Notes: generated by a model from the letters alone, not told the origin. A stretch of 64,000 nt of DNA from Mycolicibacterium holsaticum DSM 44478 = JCM 12374 (GCF_019645835.1 NZ_CP080998.1:5559715-5623714); one strand, 5' to 3'; numbered from the stretch's first letter, positions 8,885 through 19,612 are shown. Program-made: numbers and translations.

Positions 8885-9187
8885 TCAGATGCCCATTGCG
8901 CCCGCGACGACGCCGGCCTGGTCTTCGTCGGTGGCCGTGTACTGGGTGCCCGATGTGTGGATGTTGGCCGAAATGTCGTTCAGCTCCTGGATCTGCCGGG
9001 CGGCCGCCTCGTTGTAGCGCACCAGCGCGGCCTGCGCTGCGGTTCCTGCCTGACCGACCATCTGGCTGGCCAGCGCGCCTGCGGTGGACTCGACGTGCGA
9101 GATGACGGCTTTGAGCTCACCGGAGATCCGTTCGAAGTTCGCTGCCTCCTTGGCGAGGACAGCGGCATCGGTATTCATCTGTGCCAT
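8885..9187 (-). CDS. esxB: ESX-1 secreted protein EsxB (CFP-10)
   Basis: This 100-residue WXG100-type partner of EsxA is identified by NFERISGELK, VESTAGAL and GTAAQAA, and by its position between PPE68 and esxA. The C-terminal secretion signal YxxxD is present (Y83-T-A-T-D87) and is the docking tail read by EccCb1. The turn motif that is W43-x-G in M. tuberculosis reads M43-V-G45 here, so the hallmark tryptophan is missing from this partner while EsxA keeps its own. I believe the same substitution occurs in M. smegmatis EsxB, but I could not check it. Confidence 0.96.
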   Translation of the reverse strand: MAQMNTDAAVLAKEAANFERISGELKAVISHVESTAGALASQMVGQAGTAAQAALVRYNEAAARQIQELNDISANIHTSGTQYTATDEDQAGVVAGAMGI

Positions 9188-9274
9188 GCTGGATACTCTT
9201 TCTTTTTTCTGCGTGTCCTCACCAACAGTTGGCGAGTCTTTCCGGCCGGGTGGCCGGGAAGTTCTGGTCGACGA

Positions 9275-10564
9275 CTACCAGTCGTCGTCTTCTTCTTCAC
9301 CGAGGTCTTGCGGCAGCACCGACGGTGCGGTCCGGCCTTGTTTGGAGCCGCCGCTGGTGCCGCGTTGGCCCATGGCGCCCATCGGACCCATTCCGCCGCC
9401 TGCCCCGACGGGCGCCAGCCCCGCGCCACCGGCACCCGGCGCCGCACCGGGTGCCACCGCGACCGGTTTGGTTTCGCCGATCAGGTTGGCCAGCAACGGA
9501 GTTCGTGCCGCGGTACCACCGGCGCCCGGTAGCGACGCGGCACGGACCAAACCCGCACCTGCGCTCGCGCCGGACCCGCCCGCCAGCGGATGGTTCGACA
9601 GCGGGCTGGCGCCGATCAGCCCCATCTGCGCCTTGTCGCTGCCGCCAAGGCCGCCGAATTGGCTGAACATGGAGGTCACCTGTTGCAGCGGTTGGGTCAA
9701 CTGCTGCATGGGCTGCATGACCATCTGGCCCGCCTGCTGCGGCAGCTGGGCCAGGGTCGAGCCCAGTTGGGCGCCCATCTGCATGCCCATCTGCGCGCCC
9801 TGCTGCATCGTGTCCTGCGGTCCGAGTTGCTGGGCGTTCTGCGTCCGCTGCGCCTGGCCTTCGGCATGCACTGCGGCCTGGTTGGCCTGCGATACCGCCC
9901 GGCCCGTCTGCAGGCCCGTCGATTCGACGGTGGCCTGCGCGCCGACGTGCGCGATCGCCGCGTTGCGCACCGCGGCCGCGGGTGCCATGGCGGCGGCCTG
10001 GCCGAGCGCGGCCGCGGCGGCGCCCTCACCCACGCCGGGGATGACGATCGGCTTCATCGGCATGATCGGCTCGAACAACATGTTCAGTGCCGTCTCGGCC
10101 TGGTACACGTCCATGGCGCCGGCGGCCTGGTTCCACATCCGCACGAAGTAGTCGAACTCGTTGAGCCCGATCGGAACCGTGTTGATGCCGAGAAAGTTGG
10201 TGGCCTCCAGCACCGCGTGGGTCACGTGATTCTGTTCGATCTCCACCAGCGGCGGTGTGGTCACCATCGCCAAGCTGTAGGAGTTCGCCTGGGCCGTCGC
10301 CTGCAACGCGCGTTTCTGCGCCTGCGCCGAAACGGTTCTTAGCCAGACGACCATGGGCATGGTTGCGGCGACGGCACGTTCACTCGCCGACCCGCTCCAC
10401 GCGGAGGCCAGCGCGGTCAGGCTCGCGGCCAGTTCGTCGGCCTGCGTTTCGAGGAAGACGGCCAGCACTTCCCACCCCGCGGCAGCCTGCAGCATCGGCG
10501 CCGGACCGGCGCCTGCCATCAGCCGCACAGTGTTGAGCTCTGGCGGCATTCCATGCCAGAACAT
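9275..10564 (-). CDS. PPE68: PPE-family protein PPE68
   Basis: The N-terminal ~170 residues form a PPE domain: [20 protein letters not shown], a helical region with the W-S-G turn ([12 protein letters not shown]), and [21 protein letters not shown] near its end. The remainder is Gln/Gly/Ala/Pro-rich with repeated Q-x-G-x-Q-M-G stretches, then [13 protein letters not shown] and a terminal acidic EEEDDDW. PPE68 pairs with PE35, is chaperoned by EspG1 and is a substrate or cell-surface factor of ESX-1. The length of 429 is greater than the M. tuberculosis protein (about 368) because of the Gln-rich insertion. It is encoded 35 bp after PE35. Confidence 0.94.
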   Translation of the reverse strand: MFWHGMPPELNTVRLMAGAGPAPMLQAAAGWEVLAVFLETQADELAASLTALASAWSGSASERAVAATMPMVVWLRTVSAQAQKRALQATAQANSYSLAMVTTPPLVEIEQNHVTHAVLEATNFLGINTVPIGLNEFDYFVRMWNQAAGAMDVYQAETALNMLFEPIMPMKPIVIPGVGEGAAAAALGQAAAMAPAAAVRNAAIAHVGAQATVESTGLQTGRAVSQANQAAVHAEGQAQRTQNAQQLGPQDTMQQGAQMGMQMGAQLGSTLAQLPQQAGQMVMQPMQQLTQPLQQVTSMFSQFGGLGGSDKAQMGLIGASPLSNHPLAGGSGASAGAGLVRAASLPGAGGTAARTPLLANLIGETKPVAVAPGAAPGAGGAGLAPVGAGGGMGPMGAMGQRGTSGGSKQGRTAPSVLPQDLGEEEDDDW

Positions 10565-10599
10565 CGTCTAGTGCTTTCTCGCCAGGTGGACTGAAGCGG

Positions 10600-10893
10600 T
10601 CAGAAGTTCGCCGCGTTCGCACCGTCGACGGCGCTGTAGACGCCGGCGATCTCCATGTACGCCGCACCGGCGCGAGCCATCTCTTCCTGCGCAAATGTAT
10701 TCATCGCGAGGGTTTCGACGCCCTCGGCGGCAAACGCGAGCGCCGCCTGCGCCGACACCTCGTCGGCACCGGCAGGGACCAGCGCGGTGACCTCGGCTGT
10801 GGCCGTCGTACCCGCGGCCAGACCACGGGCTCCGTTGGCGACAACCTGCGCGCCGATTCCTACCGCCCCCGGATTGTGCGTCATTGGTTGCAT
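10600..10893 (-). CDS. PE35: PE-family protein PE35
   Basis: The product is 97 residues and starts MQPMTHNPGAVGIGAQ. It contains the PE-domain helices with VPAGADEVSAQAA, closely matching the PE35 signature, and ends without a repeat region. The frame is open upstream to 11001, but ATG 10893 is chosen because it follows a good ribosome-binding site (gaggaga) and gives the family N-terminus. The product would form a heterodimer with PPE68 for export. It is preceded by a 165-bp gap after eccCb1, which may hold an internal promoter for PE35-PPE68-esxBA. Confidence 0.92.
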   Translation of the reverse strand: MQPMTHNPGAVGIGAQVVANGARGLAAGTTATAEVTALVPAGADEVSAQAALAFAAEGVETLAMNTFAQEEMARAGAAYMEIAGVYSAVDGANAANF

Positions 10894-11058
10894 TTGCGAT
10901 GTCTCCTCACCTGGATGAAATGCGCAGGATATTGATTTGTGTAGCCGATCTCGATGGTGGCCACAGCATCCGTGAGTCTTCCCCGACCCCTTTGCCAGCA
11001 CCCCACTGCAAGTTTGCTGGAAGCGTATGGCTCCATACTAACCGCGCCCGAAGGGTGC

Positions 11059-12819
11059 TCACGACACTTCTTCTTCGGGCGGATCCACGTAGGCCGCCTG
11101 GATCACCTCCTTACCGTCGGGGGTGACCAGAAACGCCTGGCCAGGTGGCCGCTTTTTGAGCTTGATCTCGCTCGACGGGAACTCCTGCTTTTCGCCGGAC
11201 AGGAACATCGTGGGCGAACCGGCGCCGTAGGCGGCGCCGACGAACTTGTCCATGGTGGCCCGATGCGCCTGGCTCATCTGGCACGTGACGATGATGTGCA
11301 GCCCGATGTCGGCGGCGGCCGGCAGCAGCGGAAACAGCGGCGACATCGGCGGCACCACGCCGCTGGCCGCCACGATCATGTGCCAGTCGTCGACCAGCAG
11401 CACCACGTCGGGACCGCTCCACCAGGACCGCGCCCGCAGTTGGGCGGTGGTCAGGTCCGGCGGGGGCAGCCGCTTCTTGAGGTTGATGGCCAGCGCCTTG
11501 ATCGCTTCCTCCAACGTGGCGTTGTTGCGGTTGACCGCGCCGGCGTCGAGCAGGTGGCTGTCGGGCACCGCGTCCAGCAGGCCCGAGCGGTAGTCGGCCA
11601 GCATGAACCGCACCTGCTGGGGGCTGTTGCGCGTGCAGATCGCCTGGGCGACGGCGTGCGCGATGCGCGTCTTGCCGGCCTTCGGACCGCCGAAGATCAG
11701 CAGGTGGGGCGTCATGTTCATGTTGTTGTGGGCCACCGACAGATCCGATTCCCTGATGCCCAGCGGCACCATCCAGCGGGTGCGGTAGTCGGCGTCGGGT
11801 CCCGGCGGATTCGGGTCGAGTTCGTGCAGGTAGATCCGTTCGGGCAGCACCCGCACCCGCGGTGCCTGCGCTGTCGTCCGCGCGCCGATGATCTGCACTG
11901 CCTCGGACATCGCGGCCACCAGGTTGTCGGCGCTGTGCACCCCGTCGAGCCGCGGCACCCCCATCATCAGATGGTGCTTTTCCATCGACACCGCCCGGCC
12001 GGGCCGGTTCGTCGGGATCTCGCGGGTGATCCGGTCGATCTGGGTTTCGTTGACGTCGCCGAGCCGGAACTCCACCTTGGTGCCGAGGTAGTCGCGGACC
12101 CGGGCCTTCAGCTCGGTCCACCGTGGTGTGGAGATCACGGTGTGCACCCCGAACGCCAACCCCTGCCCGGCCAGATCTTGTACGACGGGTTCGAGGTCGG
12201 GGAACTCCGCGACGAACGCCGGCCAGCCGTCGATCACCAGGAACACGTCGCCGAACGGGTCGGCGGCGGCGGGATGTGCTGGATCGTCGCGCATCTGCCG
12301 GTAGGCGGCCATGGACCCGACCCGGTGCTGTTTGAACATCGCTTCCCGTTGCCGCAGAACGGCTTTCATTTCCGCGACGACGCGGTTGACCCGGTCCGGT
12401 TCCGAGCGGGTTGCGACACCGCCGACGTGCGGCAGGTCCTCGAGATACATCAGGCCGCCGCCGCCGAGGTCCACACAGTAGAACTGCACCTGCCGCGGGG
12501 TGTGGGATGCGGCCGCCGACAGGATCAGCGTCTGCAGGAAAGTCGACTTGCCGGTCTGCGGGGCGCCGCCGACGGCGATGTTGCCGCTGGCGGCCGCCAC
12601 GTCGATGCCCCAGACCTCCTGGCGGTGGCGCCGCGGTTCGTCCATGATGCCGAGCCCGAAGCGCAACGGCCGGCGCTGATGGTCGCGTTCGATGAGCTCG
12701 TTGACCGGTGTGGGATCGGCCAACGGCGGCAACCACATCCGGTATGCGCGGATCTCGCCGGTGGCCAACTGGTCGAGAACCACCTCGCGCAGGACGCGCT
12801 GTTCGGGTTGCACCGTCAC
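11059..12819 (-). CDS. eccCb1: ESX-1 FtsK/SpoIIIE-type ATPase EccCb1
   Basis: This is the soluble second half of the split ESX-1 motor and carries nucleotide-binding domains 2 and 3. The domain 2 Walker A is [10 protein letters not shown] (about residues 84-93) and its acidic motif lies in DVFLVIDGW. The domain 3 Walker A is [14 protein letters not shown] near residue 375, with [10 protein letters not shown] as Walker B. The last domain recognises the C-terminal tail of EsxB. At 586 residues it nearly equals the M. tuberculosis 591. It starts with ATGA overlapping the eccCa1 stop, so translation is probably coupled. Confidence 0.96.
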   Translation of the reverse strand: MTVQPEQRVLREVVLDQLATGEIRAYRMWLPPLADPTPVNELIERDHQRRPLRFGLGIMDEPRRHRQEVWGIDVAAASGNIAVGGAPQTGKSTFLQTLILSAAASHTPRQVQFYCVDLGGGGLMYLEDLPHVGGVATRSEPDRVNRVVAEMKAVLRQREAMFKQHRVGSMAAYRQMRDDPAHPAAADPFGDVFLVIDGWPAFVAEFPDLEPVVQDLAGQGLAFGVHTVISTPRWTELKARVRDYLGTKVEFRLGDVNETQIDRITREIPTNRPGRAVSMEKHHLMMGVPRLDGVHSADNLVAAMSEAVQIIGARTTAQAPRVRVLPERIYLHELDPNPPGPDADYRTRWMVPLGIRESDLSVAHNNMNMTPHLLIFGGPKAGKTRIAHAVAQAICTRNSPQQVRFMLADYRSGLLDAVPDSHLLDAGAVNRNNATLEEAIKALAINLKKRLPPPDLTTAQLRARSWWSGPDVVLLVDDWHMIVAASGVVPPMSPLFPLLPAAADIGLHIIVTCQMSQAHRATMDKFVGAAYGAGSPTMFLSGEKQEFPSSEIKLKKRPPGQAFLVTPDGKEVIQAAYVDPPEEEVS

Positions 12820-15047
12820 GGTGTCACCGCCGTGTCGAAGATCGGTGCTGCGGTGAACTGGTGGATCCGCAGCCGGCTTTCGGCGTGCACGCGCGGCTTG
12901 GCCTCCCCGTTGTCCTGCACCGGCGACGACGGCACATACGGCACCCCGGTGTAGACGCTGTGGAACTTGACCGGATCCTCCATGCCGACACGCAGGAACC
13001 CGACACCGCTTTCCTTGTTCGTGATGTATTGCGCCTCAGGCGTTCCGATCACGGCCTTGGATTCCGCCGAGCTGGTGGTGCGCAGCGCGATGCGGTAGGT
13101 GAGGTTGGGTTCGAGTTTGTCGATGCGCACGCCGCCGGTGTTCAACGACTGGGTGGCCAGCAGCAAATGCACGCGCAACGAGCGCCCCACCCGGCAGATT
13201 CGGTCGAACAGCCCGATGAAATCGGGGTGGTTCTGCAGCAGCTCGGCGAACTCGTCGACCACCACGAACAGTGTTGGCAGCGGCGGTAGTTCAGCGCCGC
13301 GTTCGCGGTGCTTCTCGTATTCGGCGACCCCGGACAGTGCGCCGGCCGCGCCAACCTGCATACCCGCCTGGCGCAGGATCGACTGGCGGCGGTCCAGTTC
13401 GCCGCTGAGCACCTCCCCCATGCGGCTGACCAGCTCGGCTTCTTCTTCCATGTTGGTCACCACCGCGGCGGTGTGCGGCAGCTTCTCCATACCGAGGAAC
13501 GTCGAGCCGCCCTTGAAGTCGGTGAGCAGCAGGTTCACCTGGTCGGGATGGTGGGTGGCGGCCAGCGACAGGATCAGCGTGCGCAGAAACTCCGATTTAC
13601 CCGAACCGGTTGTGCCGATCAGCATCCCGTGGGGTCCGGCGCCGAACTCGGCGCCCTCTTTGATGTCGAGATGCATGATGTCGCCGGTCTTGAGCTCATG
13701 GCCGAACGGGATCCGCAGCCGGTCGCGGTCGGTGTCGCTGAACATCCGCCAGCGGCTGGGCGTCACGTCCTCGATCGCCTGCGCACCGACGAGTTGGTGC
13801 CATTCGGTGGCCACCTTCTTCTGCACCCGGACGCTCTTGTCGATGATGGTGCCGGTGATCGACCAGCCCGCCAGCTTGCGCGCGACCCGGGTGGCCTGTT
13901 CGGGCGTCATCCGGTCGGTCGTCGAAGTCACCAGGCGGAACGTCTGGTTCGGCAGCCGGTCGTCGGCGGTGCCGTCCTCGGCCACCCGGATGCGATACCC
14001 CGAGCCGCGGTGGTTGCCGAGCGTGATGACCGTGACACCGGCCCGCCCGTCCACCGGGAAACCGGCCCGCCCGCCCGTCAGGTCGACGACGACGACGTAG
14101 GGACCGCTGGGCGCCGCGTCGGCGGTGTGCGGCCCGCGCGCGGTCAGGTCGCTGAGCCCGTCGGGGCGGGTGAACACCATTCTGGTGGGTCCCGCGGCGT
14201 CGGTGTCGGTCTGATGCTGGACATGCGGTAACCACTTGAGCCAGGCCCAGTTCGGATCTTCCGGGTTGTCGATGAGCACGCGGATCTGTAACAGGTCCGG
14301 CGGGTGGAACACCGCCAAATGGCAGATCATCGCGGTCAGCAGCCGCGCGGCGCCCTCCGGGTCGCCGCCGACGGCGATGGTCGGGAAGGTGCGCAGCTGC
14401 AGCAGCTTCGGGCAGTCGTGGATCAGCCCGTGGGTGCGCAGGAACTTCGTCACCCACATGTGGCTGACCGGTTCCAGGTGCGGTTGCGGGGCGCCCTGCG
14501 GTCCGGCCAGTTCACCACCGACCGCGGGCTTCAACAGCCGGTCTACCGCGGGCTCGGCGCCGACACCGAGGCGGGTGGCGGCGTAGAAGTCCGCGTTGGC
14601 CGGCCGCGACCACTGCCGGTTGGTGCCGACGATAGACAGCAGATCCTCGGGATGCGGTGCGTGGTAGTTGAAGAACGTGACCTGCGCGGCCGCCGAAGAC
14701 GTCACCCTGGTGCGCAGGCCCGCGAGGTAGCGCAGGTATTCCTTACGGTCGGCGTTGATTTCGGGCACCCGCTTGCCGCCGGGTCCGCCGCCGGCCATGA
14801 AGCCGACGGTGGCCATCACCATCATCAGCGGCATCATCAGCATGTACGGCGACAGCTGGCGGATGCCGGTGAAGATCATGATGGCGATCATCCCGATCAT
14901 TCCGCCGCCCATCACCCAGGGCAGCGCCTTCTGGATGCCCGACGGCGGGATGTCGACGCCGAGGTCGTCGGGCGCGGCGACGTTGATTTCGCCGGGTGTC
15001 AACCTGGGCCCGCGCTTGATGATCGGGGTGAACTTCTTGGTGGTCAT
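12816..15047 (-). CDS. eccCa1: ESX-1 membrane-anchored FtsK/SpoIIIE-type ATPase EccCa1
   Basis: The N-terminal ~90 residues include two membrane helices ([17 protein letters not shown] and [16 protein letters not shown]). A degenerate DUF domain follows, then the first, most active nucleotide-binding domain with Walker [14 protein letters not shown] and Walker [13 protein letters not shown]. With EccCb1 it forms the energising motor of the secretion complex. At 743 residues it matches the M. tuberculosis protein (747). It is flanked by 4-bp overlaps with eccB1 upstream and eccCb1 downstream. The split of EccC into a and b genes is typical of ESX-1. Confidence 0.96.
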   Translation of the reverse strand: MTTKKFTPIIKRGPRLTPGEINVAAPDDLGVDIPPSGIQKALPWVMGGGMIGMIAIMIFTGIRQLSPYMLMMPLMMVMATVGFMAGGGPGGKRVPEINADRKEYLRYLAGLRTRVTSSAAAQVTFFNYHAPHPEDLLSIVGTNRQWSRPANADFYAATRLGVGAEPAVDRLLKPAVGGELAGPQGAPQPHLEPVSHMWVTKFLRTHGLIHDCPKLLQLRTFPTIAVGGDPEGAARLLTAMICHLAVFHPPDLLQIRVLIDNPEDPNWAWLKWLPHVQHQTDTDAAGPTRMVFTRPDGLSDLTARGPHTADAAPSGPYVVVVDLTGGRAGFPVDGRAGVTVITLGNHRGSGYRIRVAEDGTADDRLPNQTFRLVTSTTDRMTPEQATRVARKLAGWSITGTIIDKSVRVQKKVATEWHQLVGAQAIEDVTPSRWRMFSDTDRDRLRIPFGHELKTGDIMHLDIKEGAEFGAGPHGMLIGTTGSGKSEFLRTLILSLAATHHPDQVNLLLTDFKGGSTFLGMEKLPHTAAVVTNMEEEAELVSRMGEVLSGELDRRQSILRQAGMQVGAAGALSGVAEYEKHRERGAELPPLPTLFVVVDEFAELLQNHPDFIGLFDRICRVGRSLRVHLLLATQSLNTGGVRIDKLEPNLTYRIALRTTSSAESKAVIGTPEAQYITNKESGVGFLRVGMEDPVKFHSVYTGVPYVPSSPVQDNGEAKPRVHAESRLRIHQFTAAPIFDTAVTP

Positions 15048-16522
15048 CGGCCCCCTCCGGTGTTCGACGCCGGCTGCGCGCCGCCGGGAGTGCCGTCATC
15101 GACCTTGCGCGGGTTGGGATCGGCAGGCAGCGTGTCGTGTTCGAGCAGCGCCGCCGCTTTGGTCAGCACGGGACCGTCGACCAGCATGCTCACTACCTGC
15201 CAGGGCGCGGTGGTCGGACCCGACAGCCCCAGCGCGTTGCCGGTGTCTTCGTCGGGCACGCCGTAGCGCACCCCCTGGGGATCGATGTAGTACAGGCTTT
15301 CGCCGTACCGCGGGTCCGGTGACTGCAGGCGGACGTATTTGCCGCCGTCGATGTAAACGATTGCGTCACCGCCGATCTGGTCGATTCCGCTGTTCATCGC
15401 CGACGACGGGATCGGCAGGTGCCGTCCGGCGATCACGGTCGTCGTCGGCGCCTGGTCACCCGGTTCGCGCTGCCACGCCCAGCACAGCGTCGGCGAGTCC
15501 TCCCGGGTCAGGATGTCCAGCGGCGCGTCGGCAAGGGGTGAGGCGAAGACCTGTTCGGGGATCCTGGCGACGACGCTGGCCTCTACCGACGGCGGGGAGA
15601 GCAGGCCGTAGGAGTTGGTGGCGCGCAACGCCGCCGCTGTGGTGTCGTTGACCCGGGCCACCCCGTCGGGAAGGACCACGAAGTGCTGTTCGCCGTCTTC
15701 GGTCAACACCTTGAAAACCGCGCCGATGACCAGGTTCGCAGGCAGCCCAACGGTGTTGGGCTCACCGGCACGAGGGATCTGGGGCAACCGCCACGGTCCG
15801 GCATTCGGCAGCGCGTTGAACAGTCCCTCCGATATCGGCGTGGCCCTTGCGGTGACAGGTATGCCGACCGCCGAGGTGACGGCGCGGTCGGCGAGATCGA
15901 TATCGTGCCGGCCGTCCTTGGTGATCAACCAGTTGTCGTTCTCATAGGACACCAGCACGCCCTGGTCCGCGCGCATCGGCCCGACCGAGGAGTCGGTCAG
16001 CAACGGCCGGATGATCACCGAGGTTGCCAGGTTGGGCGACACGCTCTCCGGTTTGGTGACGGTGTCGCACAACGTCCACGTGGTGTCGGCGCCGCCGACC
16101 GGGGTGGCGTACGGCGCGCCCGGGATGCCGAGTGGCTGGCCCTTGGCCATCCGGTTCAACTCGTCGGATTTCACCGCGACGGGGGTGCCTGCGCTGCCGA
16201 GCACCAGTCGCGCCGAGGTCAGGTTGTACACCGGCCGCAGTTGACTTGTTCCTGGCATCACCACGTACAGCTGGTTGGTGGTCCGGTCGACGAGAAGCGT
16301 GTCGCCGCCGCGCTTGCCGAGCGGTTTGAAGTAGGCCAGCAGGCCCGCGCCCAGACAGATCAGCACCGCGATGATGACCCCGGTGGACACCGCGCGGCTG
16401 TAGAACTGCAGCGGATCGTCGAACATGCGGGTGTCGCGGCGCACGATGGCGTGCTCGACGCGGCGCAGCAGAAATCGCCATCCGCTGACCTGAACCTTGG
16501 TGGTGAGTCGGAAACTGGCCAT
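15044..16522 (-). CDS. eccB1: ESX-1 membrane protein EccB1
   Basis: The protein has a cytosolic N-terminus ([18 protein letters not shown]), one membrane helix ([20 protein letters not shown], about residues 47-66) and a large periplasmic region with repeats of the EccB fold and two cysteines (TWTLCDT and TLCWAW) that probably form the conserved disulfide. EccB stabilises the membrane complex from the periplasmic side. At 492 residues it is close to the M. tuberculosis protein (480), with a slightly longer C-terminal tail. It starts 3 bp after eccA1 and overlaps eccCa1 by 4 bp. Confidence 0.95.
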   Translation of the reverse strand: MASFRLTTKVQVSGWRFLLRRVEHAIVRRDTRMFDDPLQFYSRAVSTGVIIAVLICLGAGLLAYFKPLGKRGGDTLLVDRTTNQLYVVMPGTSQLRPVYNLTSARLVLGSAGTPVAVKSDELNRMAKGQPLGIPGAPYATPVGGADTTWTLCDTVTKPESVSPNLATSVIIRPLLTDSSVGPMRADQGVLVSYENDNWLITKDGRHDIDLADRAVTSAVGIPVTARATPISEGLFNALPNAGPWRLPQIPRAGEPNTVGLPANLVIGAVFKVLTEDGEQHFVVLPDGVARVNDTTAAALRATNSYGLLSPPSVEASVVARIPEQVFASPLADAPLDILTREDSPTLCWAWQREPGDQAPTTTVIAGRHLPIPSSAMNSGIDQIGGDAIVYIDGGKYVRLQSPDPRYGESLYYIDPQGVRYGVPDEDTGNALGLSGPTTAPWQVVSMLVDGPVLTKAAALLEHDTLPADPNPRKVDDGTPGGAQPASNTGGGR

Positions 16523-16525
16523 GGC

Positions 16526-18247
16526 TTACTCGTTGATGCTCAACCGGGCGTGCACCGCGGTGATCGCGGCGGCCATGTCGTCGCCGTTGATCTCGCTGAG
16601 CTGCGCGACGTCGAGGCTGTCGAAGTCCAGGGAACGCGCCAGCCGCATATCCCGGTTCTGTTCACCGGCCTCCACCAGTTGGCGCGCGTAGCGGCCGTTG
16701 CCCGCGATGTCCAGCGCCGGTTTACCGTTCAGGTCGCGCTCGCTCAATAACGTGGCGGCTTCCAGCACCCGCTTGGCGGCATCTTGGTCGAGTGCTGAAT
16801 CCGTCGATGCGGCAATGACTTTGGCGATATCGACGATCTCCTCCGGCGAGTACGAGTCGAACTCAATGCGGGTGGCGAAGCGTGACCGCAGGCCGTCGTT
16901 GGACTCCAGCAGCCGGTCGATGTCTGCGCTGTACCCGGCGATGATGACCACCAGCCGGTCCCGGTCGTTCTCCATCCGGGCCAGCAGGGTGTCCAGCGCC
17001 TCGGTGCCGAACGGGTCGGTGCGACCGTCGCGATCCTGCACCAGGGTGTAGGCCTCGTCGATGAACAACACCCCGCCCATGGCGCGGTCGATGGTGCGGC
17101 TGGTCTTGACCGCGGACTGTCCCTCGTATTCGGCGACGAAGTCTTTGCGGGAGGTCTCCACGAGTTTGGGCTCGCTGATCACGCCGAGGCCGGTCAGGAT
17201 GTTGGCCACCACGCGCGCGATCGTCGTCTTACCCGTGCCGGGCGGCCCGGCGAAGATCATGTGCTTTGAGGCCTGGGTGACCTTCATGCCGCGCGCCGCG
17301 CGGATCTTGGCCATCTGCGTGGCCGCCCGGTACGCCTCGATCTGTTCCTTGACCCGGGTCAGGCCGATCTGGCGGTCCAACTCGGCCTGCGCCTCGGCCA
17401 GCAGCGCCTCACGGCCCGAGTTGTCTGCCTCGACGCTGGCCGGGTCCCACGGGTCTTTGCGCGACGCGATTTTCTCGGCGGTGGTCGTGGTCAGTCGGTA
17501 CGCCGGATCTTTCAGCGCTGCAGCGACTTTGGGCTCGGGGTGGGTGGCCTGCAGCCACTCGAGCAGCGCTACCGCGGCTTCCTCGTTGCCCTGGCTGCGT
17601 CGCGTCATCGCCAGAAACCAGGCGATGGCCGGCGCGCAGGCCTCCCCTGCCGACGACGAATTCGACTCCGTGAGCCTCCGCTCGGCCTCGGTGAACAGTC
17701 CCAGGTTGGCCGCCGCAACGCCGTGCGCGACACCGGCCGCCGCGGCCAGGAACTTGTCGGGCCACCCGCCGGCACCGCGGACCTCGTCGATCACGTCGGT
17801 CCAGCGTTCGGCTGCGCCGTAGATGACCGCCTTTACCCAGGAGATCAGATGCTCTGCACCCGCGGCGGGCAGGTCCTCCAGCGCCTCCATCGCATCGGCG
17901 AAGTTGCCGACGGAGGCTTCGTGCACCGCGAAGCCCATCGTGATGGCCAGTGGCGAGTTGACCGGGTAGGTGATGTTGCCGAACTGGCCGCCGACCGGCA
18001 CCCTGGCGCCGAGGCTGTTCATGGAGATCTCGGCGGCTCCGGCGAGTTGGCCGAAGTTCGCCCGCGAGTACCAGGCCCGAAACAGCGTCACCCGGTCGGT
18101 GTCACCGCACCGGATGCGGCCGACCCAGGCGTCGCACGCCGCCTCGTCCATCGTGGTGATCTCGCTGAAGATTTCGAACGAGCGGGCCGGCGCGCTGGGC
18201 AGCATCCCCACCGCGCTTCCGAACAGGCCGGCCAGGTGCTCAGCCAT
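16526..18247 (-). CDS. eccA1: ESX-1 AAA+ ATPase EccA1
   Basis: The N-terminal half is a TPR-like helical domain. The C-terminal half is a CbxX/CfqX-type AAA+ ATPase with Walker A GPPGTGKTTIARVV, Walker B GVLFIDEAYTL and the sensor/arginine-finger region GLRSRFATRIEF. EccA is cytosolic and is thought to act with EspG chaperones on PE/PPE and Esp substrates. ATG 18247 gives 573 residues, the same as M. tuberculosis EccA1; an in-frame start four codons upstream is less likely. The start lies inside the end of espH (8-bp overlap). Confidence 0.95.
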   Translation of the reverse strand: MAEHLAGLFGSAVGMLPSAPARSFEIFSEITTMDEAACDAWVGRIRCGDTDRVTLFRAWYSRANFGQLAGAAEISMNSLGARVPVGGQFGNITYPVNSPLAITMGFAVHEASVGNFADAMEALEDLPAAGAEHLISWVKAVIYGAAERWTDVIDEVRGAGGWPDKFLAAAAGVAHGVAAANLGLFTEAERRLTESNSSSAGEACAPAIAWFLAMTRRSQGNEEAAVALLEWLQATHPEPKVAAALKDPAYRLTTTTAEKIASRKDPWDPASVEADNSGREALLAEAQAELDRQIGLTRVKEQIEAYRAATQMAKIRAARGMKVTQASKHMIFAGPPGTGKTTIARVVANILTGLGVISEPKLVETSRKDFVAEYEGQSAVKTSRTIDRAMGGVLFIDEAYTLVQDRDGRTDPFGTEALDTLLARMENDRDRLVVIIAGYSADIDRLLESNDGLRSRFATRIEFDSYSPEEIVDIAKVIAASTDSALDQDAAKRVLEAATLLSERDLNGKPALDIAGNGRYARQLVEAGEQNRDMRLARSLDFDSLDVAQLSEINGDDMAAAITAVHARLSINE

Positions 18248-18719
18248 GGCGGCTCGCATATCTCATCGCGAAGATCCGGGCCCGTTCGGCCGCCGCCTGG
18301 TCCGGCGTCGGCAGGTCGAGATCGCGGGTGAGGAAGTCGCGGGTGGCCGCGTCGTCGTGGCCCTGTCTGCACATCCCCTCGAGCATGTAGGTGTATTGCG
18401 CGGCCTTGGCGTCTCGGGCGGCCAGACCGGCGAGGACGACGATCTCGTCGCCGAGATCGGCTTCGGTCATCGCGGTGGCCTTCGCCGACAGCGCGACGCC
18501 CTGCACCCGCCCGTCCGGAGCCACCGTCACCGTGACGGAACCGTCGGGGTTGGCGACCGCGAAGACCGGTTCCTGCTGGTCGTCGTGGGCGCCCGCCGAA
18601 GCGCGGTAGACGTCCAGCGCGTCGAGGTCGGAGGCCGTCGAGCCGTCGTCGGCGACCGAGAAGTCGAGCGCGGCGGCCAGGTCGTCGGAGTCGTGCGGGG
18701 CGCTGTCTTTGGCTGCCAC
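18240..18719 (-). CDS. espH: ESX-1 secretion-associated protein EspH
   Basis: This 159-residue protein has an acidic, low-complexity N-terminus (DDLAAALDFSVADDGS) and a YbaB/EspH-like domain with the pattern NPDGSVTVTVAPDGRVQGVALSAKA split over the core, ending DLPTPDQAAAERARIFAMRY. It agrees with Rv3867-type EspH in gene order (between espG1 and eccA1) and motif order, but is about 24 residues shorter. EspH has been implicated in ESX-1 substrate stability. It begins immediately after the espG1 stop and overlaps eccA1 by 8 bp. Confidence 0.88.
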   Translation of the reverse strand: MAAKDSAPHDSDDLAAALDFSVADDGSTASDLDALDVYRASAGAHDDQQEPVFAVANPDGSVTVTVAPDGRVQGVALSAKATAMTEADLGDEIVVLAGLAARDAKAAQYTYMLEGMCRQGHDDAATRDFLTRDLDLPTPDQAAAERARIFAMRYASRHG

Positions 18720-19571
18720 TCAGTCCCCCTCGCCGTCGACGTCGGGGGTGGCGCGCTCGAACCAGGTTTTCGACGGCAGGAATTCGACGAGCCCGTCCAG
18801 TGCGCGTTGCAAATTCTCGGGGCTGCCGGGCAGGAAGCTGCCGTAGAGTTCGCCGTTCACCCGCCGCGGGATCGACACGATGCGGCCCTGCTGTGAGTCC
18901 AAAACCCCTGCGGCGACGTCGGTTTGGGTGAAGGTGCCACCGGGATGGCGCTCGGCGGCGGTGAGCTCGACCCAGCTGGCCGGGTCGGCGATGATGTCGG
19001 CGTAGGCGCGTGCCGAGGCGGGCGCCACGCCGTATGCCGCAACCTGGTTGGCGCTCGTGCACTCGGCCAGCCGACCGGCCACACCGGTCAGCGGTTCGAC
19101 GTCGGCGGCCGTCGCCGAGCCCAGCACGGTGCTCACCATGCCCGCGAGGCCGACCTGCGGAGCGACCCGCTGCAATACCAGCATGTCGCCGTCGCGCGCG
19201 GCGACGACGTGGCGATCGCCCTTGCGGCACACGACGAAGCGGATCATCTTGCCGCCGACGTCGCGCCGCCACCAGCGGGCCTCCAGGGTCCGGTCGGATC
19301 GGCTGAGCGTGTCGACCATCGCGGCCACTTCGGGGTGGGGTTCGCCGAACACGTCCAGCACCCCCTGTGCCGTCAGATCGCGCCTGACCTGATCCCACAC
19401 GATGTCTCGCAGATCGGGTTGCGGGATGTTGAGGCGGATGCCCAACGATGGCGGAAACTCCGTCAACCCCAGCCCGTCGGCGACGACCAACATGCCGTCG
19501 ATGGTGAGCTCGACACCGACGACGTCGTCGATGTGCGTGGCGTCGCGGTGGGTGGATTGCGGAGCGCTCAT
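18720..19571 (-). CDS. espG1: ESX-1 PE/PPE chaperone EspG1
   Basis: EspG proteins are cytosolic chaperones that bind the tip of the PPE partner in PE-PPE dimers and deliver them to their own ESX system. Signature stretches are VVGVELTIDGMLVVAD, NIPQPDLRDIVWDQVRRDL, RWWRRDVGGKMIRFVVCR and APQVGLAGMVSTVLG. ATG 19571 gives 283 residues, the reference length; a GTG eight codons upstream is a weaker alternative. It is the first gene of the operon here, because espE and espF are not upstream. A 12-codon open frame ends 2 nt before its start. Confidence 0.93.
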   Translation of the reverse strand: MSAPQSTHRDATHIDDVVGVELTIDGMLVVADGLGLTEFPPSLGIRLNIPQPDLRDIVWDQVRRDLTAQGVLDVFGEPHPEVAAMVDTLSRSDRTLEARWWRRDVGGKMIRFVVCRKGDRHVVAARDGDMLVLQRVAPQVGLAGMVSTVLGSATAADVEPLTGVAGRLAECTSANQVAAYGVAPASARAYADIIADPASWVELTAAERHPGGTFTQTDVAAGVLDSQQGRIVSIPRRVNGELYGSFLPGSPENLQRALDGLVEFLPSKTWFERATPDVDGEGD

Positions 19572-19573
19572 GG

Positions 19574-19612
19574 CTAACCCGTCCGCGGCACGCACAGATC
19601 GTCGCCGGGCAT
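19574..19612 (-). CDS. Possible 12-residue leader peptide of the ESX-1 operon
   Basis: An ATG at 19612 follows a purine-rich ribosome-binding site (aggaagagga). It opens a short frame encoding MPGDDLCVPRTG that stops with TAG 2 nt before the espG1 ATG. The espG1 start itself has only a weak Shine-Dalgarno match, so reinitiation from this leader is plausible. Expression is not shown by sequence alone; the frame could be a chance occurrence, or the strong site could serve espG1 indirectly. Confidence 0.35.
   Translation of the reverse strand: MPGDDLCVPRTG

Noticed and set aside
10894..11058. Possible gene in the gap between eccCb1 and PE35
   Set aside because: The only frame is a 5' extension of PE35 rich in Cys/His/Arg with no start support; the family start at 10893 has a good ribosome-binding site.
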